A DNA stretch of 43,007 nucleotides from an uncultured Candidatus Melainabacteria bacterium (GTDB lineage Bacteria; Cyanobacteriota; Vampirovibrionia; Gastranaerophilales; Gastranaerophilaceae): contig CASLVD010000009.1 in NCBI GenBank assembly GCA_949398305.1, forward strand, positions 1 through 43,007, in the 5' to 3' direction. This document shows positions 41,009-43,007 of this stretch, piece after piece; within the stretch, counting starts at the first letter, position 1; every line of letters begins with the position of its first letter. Below the pieces are notes generated by a model. The model did not search any database, had not been told where the DNA came from, and was given only the letters and a program-made list of their open reading frames with translations. A program made the position numbers and the translations under genes.

Positions 41009-41247
41009 CAAGCCGAGCAGAGGCACGAGCGTAAGCGAGAGTCGAACACGCGTCAGCAAGACGTTGAGTCTTGATGCAAGTGTGAGCGTTGCCGTTTCAT
41101 GCGAGGCTGTGGCACGGGGCATAACTGCTACCAACTGTAGCCTCAAGTAAGCTACATTATTGAGCTCCGCAAGGCTATGTGCTGTTATCTGCGAGGCTGT
41201 CCTCGGCCGGAATGAATTCAAGAGATGGGGTAGCTACTAATTGCTTA
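41009..41247 (+). repeat. GC-rich repetitive intergenic region
   Basis: This 239-base gap is far richer in G+C than anything around it. It contains copy D of the 59-nt element (41116-41174), flanked by the direct repeat TGCGAGGCTGT at 41100-41110 and 41190-41200. The block GTCCTCGGCCGGA (41199-41211) is the exact reverse complement of 13998-14010. No credible gene is present; the ORF read leftward across it is an artefact of composition. Confidence 0.6.
41116..41174 (+). repeat. 59-nt interspersed intergenic element, copy D
   Basis: Starts GGGGCATAACTGCTACCAAC and ends GAGCTCCGCAAGG. It shares GCTACCAA with copy A and AGCTCCGC with copy B, at the same spacing. Confidence 0.6.
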
Positions 41248-42672
41248 CTACTTCAATACTTCAATCACATTATAGTCTGCAAGATACGGAAGATGAGCTT
41301 CTGTAATAAGTTCTCCCGGAAGTAATATTGATATTCCCGGCGGGCATTCTGCTACAACTTCACCGGATAATCTTCCTATGGCTTCTGATTTTGGAATGAT
41401 TTCTTTTTCAGAAAAATATGCTTCACGAAGACTTTTTTTGATAATTGGTGTCAGCATTGGCATATGTTTTTTGTTTTCAAGATAGTAAATATCTTTGTAG
41501 TCGTGTGTATCGACTTTTTTAAGGCATTTAACTAAATATTCAAAATCGGAACGCTTGTTGCCGATGTTACATAGTAATAAAACACCTTCATCGGATGCAC
41601 TTTCAACTTCAATTCCAAAATCTATTTCTAAAATAGATTCAAGTCTTTTGCCTGATAAACCGTCAGCTTTGATAAAAACTTTTGTAACGTCTGTTTTAAA
41701 TCCAAACCCCGGTTTTAGGTGGTGAATAGTCTGCATTTTATCAATTTCTGAACGCAGGTATTTTGCGTTTGCGATGGTTTTTGAAAGTTGTTTTTGTCCG
41801 CGCTGGCTTTGAAGGTTTGCTCTTGCTGCGTCTAAACTTCCTAAAAGCATAAGTGACGGGCTTGTTGTGTGTAAAAGCATTAATGCGCGTTCAACATCTT
41901 CTGCGTTAATTTTAGAATCTTCGCTTATGTGAAGCATTGAGGACTGACTCATTGAGCCGCCTGTTTTATGAAGTGAATGAACCACAATATCAGCGCCGAG
42001 TTTTAAAGATGTTGTCGGAAGTTTACTGTTAAAATTCCATAAACATCCGTGAGCTTCGTCTACAATTAGCGGAACGTCATATTGCTTACAGATTTTTGCA
42101 ATTGCTTCAATATCTGATACTACACCTTCGTATGTCGGGTTTGTAATCCAAACCATTGAAACATCGTTGTTTTCTTTTAATAAATCTTCAACAGATTTTG
42201 CATTAATATTTCCCCAGATTCCCCAGTCGTTAAGTTTTTCAGGAATAACCCACAATGGCTCAGCACCGGAGATTATAAGTCCTGTTAAAATTGAACGGTG
42301 ACAGTTTCTGTTAACAATAACTTTTTGACCTTTTTTAGTTAAGCCCATTGCAATAGCAAGGTTGCCTATGGTTGAACCGTTAAGTAAGAAGAATGTTTTT
42401 TTAGCTCCGAAGGCTTGAGCAGCAAGTTCTTCGGCTTCCTTAATCGGACCTGAAGCAGGGGTAAGTGTACCCAGATTATCAAATTCATCTGTGGTATCTA
42501 CCATAAGGGCTTTTTTGCCGACAAGTTTGCGAAAATCAGGCAAAGTCCCAAGCCCTTTTGTATGACCCGGAATATGAAACTGATATGTAGGATTGTTGTA
42601 AGCGGTTTTCAAGGCTTCAACAATCGGGGCTTTAATTTTAGTTTGTTGTTCTTTTTTTATTTTGTTCGGCAT
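41248..42672 (-). CDS. Orn/Lys/Arg decarboxylase (PLP fold I)
   Basis: A 474 aa decarboxylase that would make a polyamine or precursor (cadaverine, putrescine or agmatine) from a basic amino acid. The PLP lysine is K236 in V-H-S-L-H-K-T-G-G. D205 and H208 in D-E-A-H-G hold the cofactor ring. H-I-P-G-H near 33-37 and the C-terminal P-P-G-I-S-I-L-L-P-G-E (substrate pocket) are typical of the compact Firmicutes/cyanobacterial form. Lysine, arginine and ornithine cannot be distinguished by eye. It is leftward and alone, ending in the GC-rich repeat region. Confidence 0.9.
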   Translation of the reverse strand: MPNKIKKEQQTKIKAPIVEALKTAYNNPTYQFHIPGHTKGLGTLPDFRKLVGKKALMVDTTDEFDNLGTLTPASGPIKEAEELAAQAFGAKKTFFLLNGSTIGNLAIAMGLTKKGQKVIVNRNCHRSILTGLIISGAEPLWVIPEKLNDWGIWGNINAKSVEDLLKENNDVSMVWITNPTYEGVVSDIEAIAKICKQYDVPLIVDEAHGCLWNFNSKLPTTSLKLGADIVVHSLHKTGGSMSQSSMLHISEDSKINAEDVERALMLLHTTSPSLMLLGSLDAARANLQSQRGQKQLSKTIANAKYLRSEIDKMQTIHHLKPGFGFKTDVTKVFIKADGLSGKRLESILEIDFGIEVESASDEGVLLLCNIGNKRSDFEYLVKCLKKVDTHDYKDIYYLENKKHMPMLTPIIKKSLREAYFSEKEIIPKSEAIGRLSGEVVAECPPGISILLPGELITEAHLPYLADYNVIEVLK

Positions 42673-42714
42673 AATAAAAATATACTACAAAAAATCAAAA
42701 AAACTATAAGATTA

Positions 42715-42723
42715 TGTTATAAT
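42715..42723 (+). promoter_or_regulatory. Extended -10 promoter directly before the last gene
   Basis: TGTTATAAT (42715-42723), with no usable -35. The predicted start is about 42730, leaving a leader of about two bases before the ATG at 42732. Confidence 0.5.
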
Positions 42724-42731
42724 CTTAACAT

Positions 42732-43007
42732 ATGGAGAATTTTATAAAAGTTTTAATTATTTTTATAATATGTTCTGTAATTACACCGAAGGCTCAGGCT
42801 TTTGATGAAATTACAGAGGAGATGTTTGAAACTACGCATAAAGATGAAGTTTTTCTTGCTTTGACATCTGATGAAACTCCTGCTGTTGAAAATCAAGAAG
42901 AAAATATTATATCGGAAGAGACCCAAAAGAAACGTTTATTCAATTTTGATTTTGACGATGATGATGACGGGTTGATGGATAACGCGGACTTTGACTTTGA
43001 GATTTTC
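42732..43007 (+). CDS. Acidic secreted protein, truncated by the window end
   Basis: The first 92 codons of an ORF that runs off the right edge. A signal peptide is clear (hydrophobic V-L-I-I-F-I-I-C core, A-Q-A|F cleavage near residue 23). The following region is strongly acidic, with a D-F-D-D-D-D-D-G-L-M-D run near the end that could bind calcium. It resembles the 193 aa secreted gene at 38256 in having a signal peptide and D/E-rich stretch, but no domain is recognised. It is divergent from the decarboxylase gene. Confidence 0.65.
   Translation, partial: MENFIKVLIIFIICSVITPKAQAFDEITEEMFETTHKDEVFLALTSDETPAVENQEENIISEETQKKRLFNFDFDDDDDGLMDNADFDFEIF

Noticed and set aside
13932-41174. 59-nt elements as integron attC sites ('59-base elements')
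   Set aside because: Only the length matches. The GTTRRRY / RYYYAAC core sites and the expected palindromic pairing are absent, and no integron integrase is seen.
40967-41221. 84-codon ORF on the minus strand over the GC-rich region
   Set aside because: It overlaps the 3' end of the large plus-strand gene, has a leucine/arginine/serine-rich composition and is explained by the repeat region's high G+C content.
1-43007. CRISPR arrays, rRNA or tRNA genes
   Set aside because: No regularly spaced repeats, no conserved rRNA stretches and no tRNA-like cloverleaf with a T-arm were found.

Overview
The window reads as chromosome from a low-GC, Gram-negative-type gut bacterium. It most resembles an uncultured member of the Gastranaerophilales (Vampirovibrionia/Melainabacteria, the non-photosynthetic sister lineage of Cyanobacteria). 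The support is a lipid A gene block (rfaE2-lpxD-lpxC-fabZ), the MEP-pathway gene dxr, diaminopimelate genes (dapB, asd), prepilins with a near-identical G|FTLAE(T/V)LITLGIIG start, and a large protein beginning MGLAASQAR. The taxonomic call is inference from gene style; no rRNA is present.

Layout. 1-325 holds the start of a probable leftward untranslated RNA. 326-7899 carries a tiny ORF, a CHASE2-GGDEF cyclase, a P-loop/TPR protein, rsmG, a YjbQ-family gene, a prepilin that is out of frame across a 9-G tract, a putative metalloprotease and a double zinc-ribbon protein. 8046-13906 is one rightward operon: HD-GYP phosphodiesterase, secreted TPR protein, two LuxR-type response regulators, a pentapeptide-repeat protein and dapB. 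14276-18802 is leftward: fabZ, lpxC, lpxD, rfaE2, two small unknown proteins and asd. 18979-24727 is mostly leftward: a degenerate PilB/GspE-like ATPase, a CheY-like regulator, a prepilin, dxr and a histidine kinase, with a small helix-turn-helix gene on the other strand.

25242-36663 is a compact, single-strand, podovirus-like cluster. It has a LuxR-type HTH, amidase, nozzle-like protein, major capsid, holin-like protein, scaffold-like protein, T7 gp11-like adaptor, small terminase, two overlapping small ORFs joined by an A7 slippery site, a GNAT-like protein, portal, large terminase with all key residues, a membrane/coiled-coil protein, a LprI-type lysozyme-inhibitor-like protein and a GH108 lysozyme. 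I see no integrase, replication gene, CI-type repressor or recognisable receptor-binding fibre. It is therefore either a remnant, a satellite-like element, or a domesticated packaging system comparable in content to a gene transfer agent. This is the most interesting region.

The right flank (36854-43007) holds a CNNM/CBS transporter, two secreted or surface proteins, an Orn/Lys/Arg decarboxylase and a truncated acidic secreted protein. A previously unnamed family of roughly 59-nt elements (GGGGTAAATGT ... TACCAA ... AGCTCYGYAAGG) recurs at gene ends at 13932, 18907, 36657 and 41116.

Possible functional links: c-di-GMP synthesis and breakdown genes lie close to response regulators, prepilins and a pilus-type ATPase, which suggests surface attachment or pilus control. 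The lipid A and DAP genes are housekeeping envelope functions. All functional calls are by eye from motifs; no database search was run.
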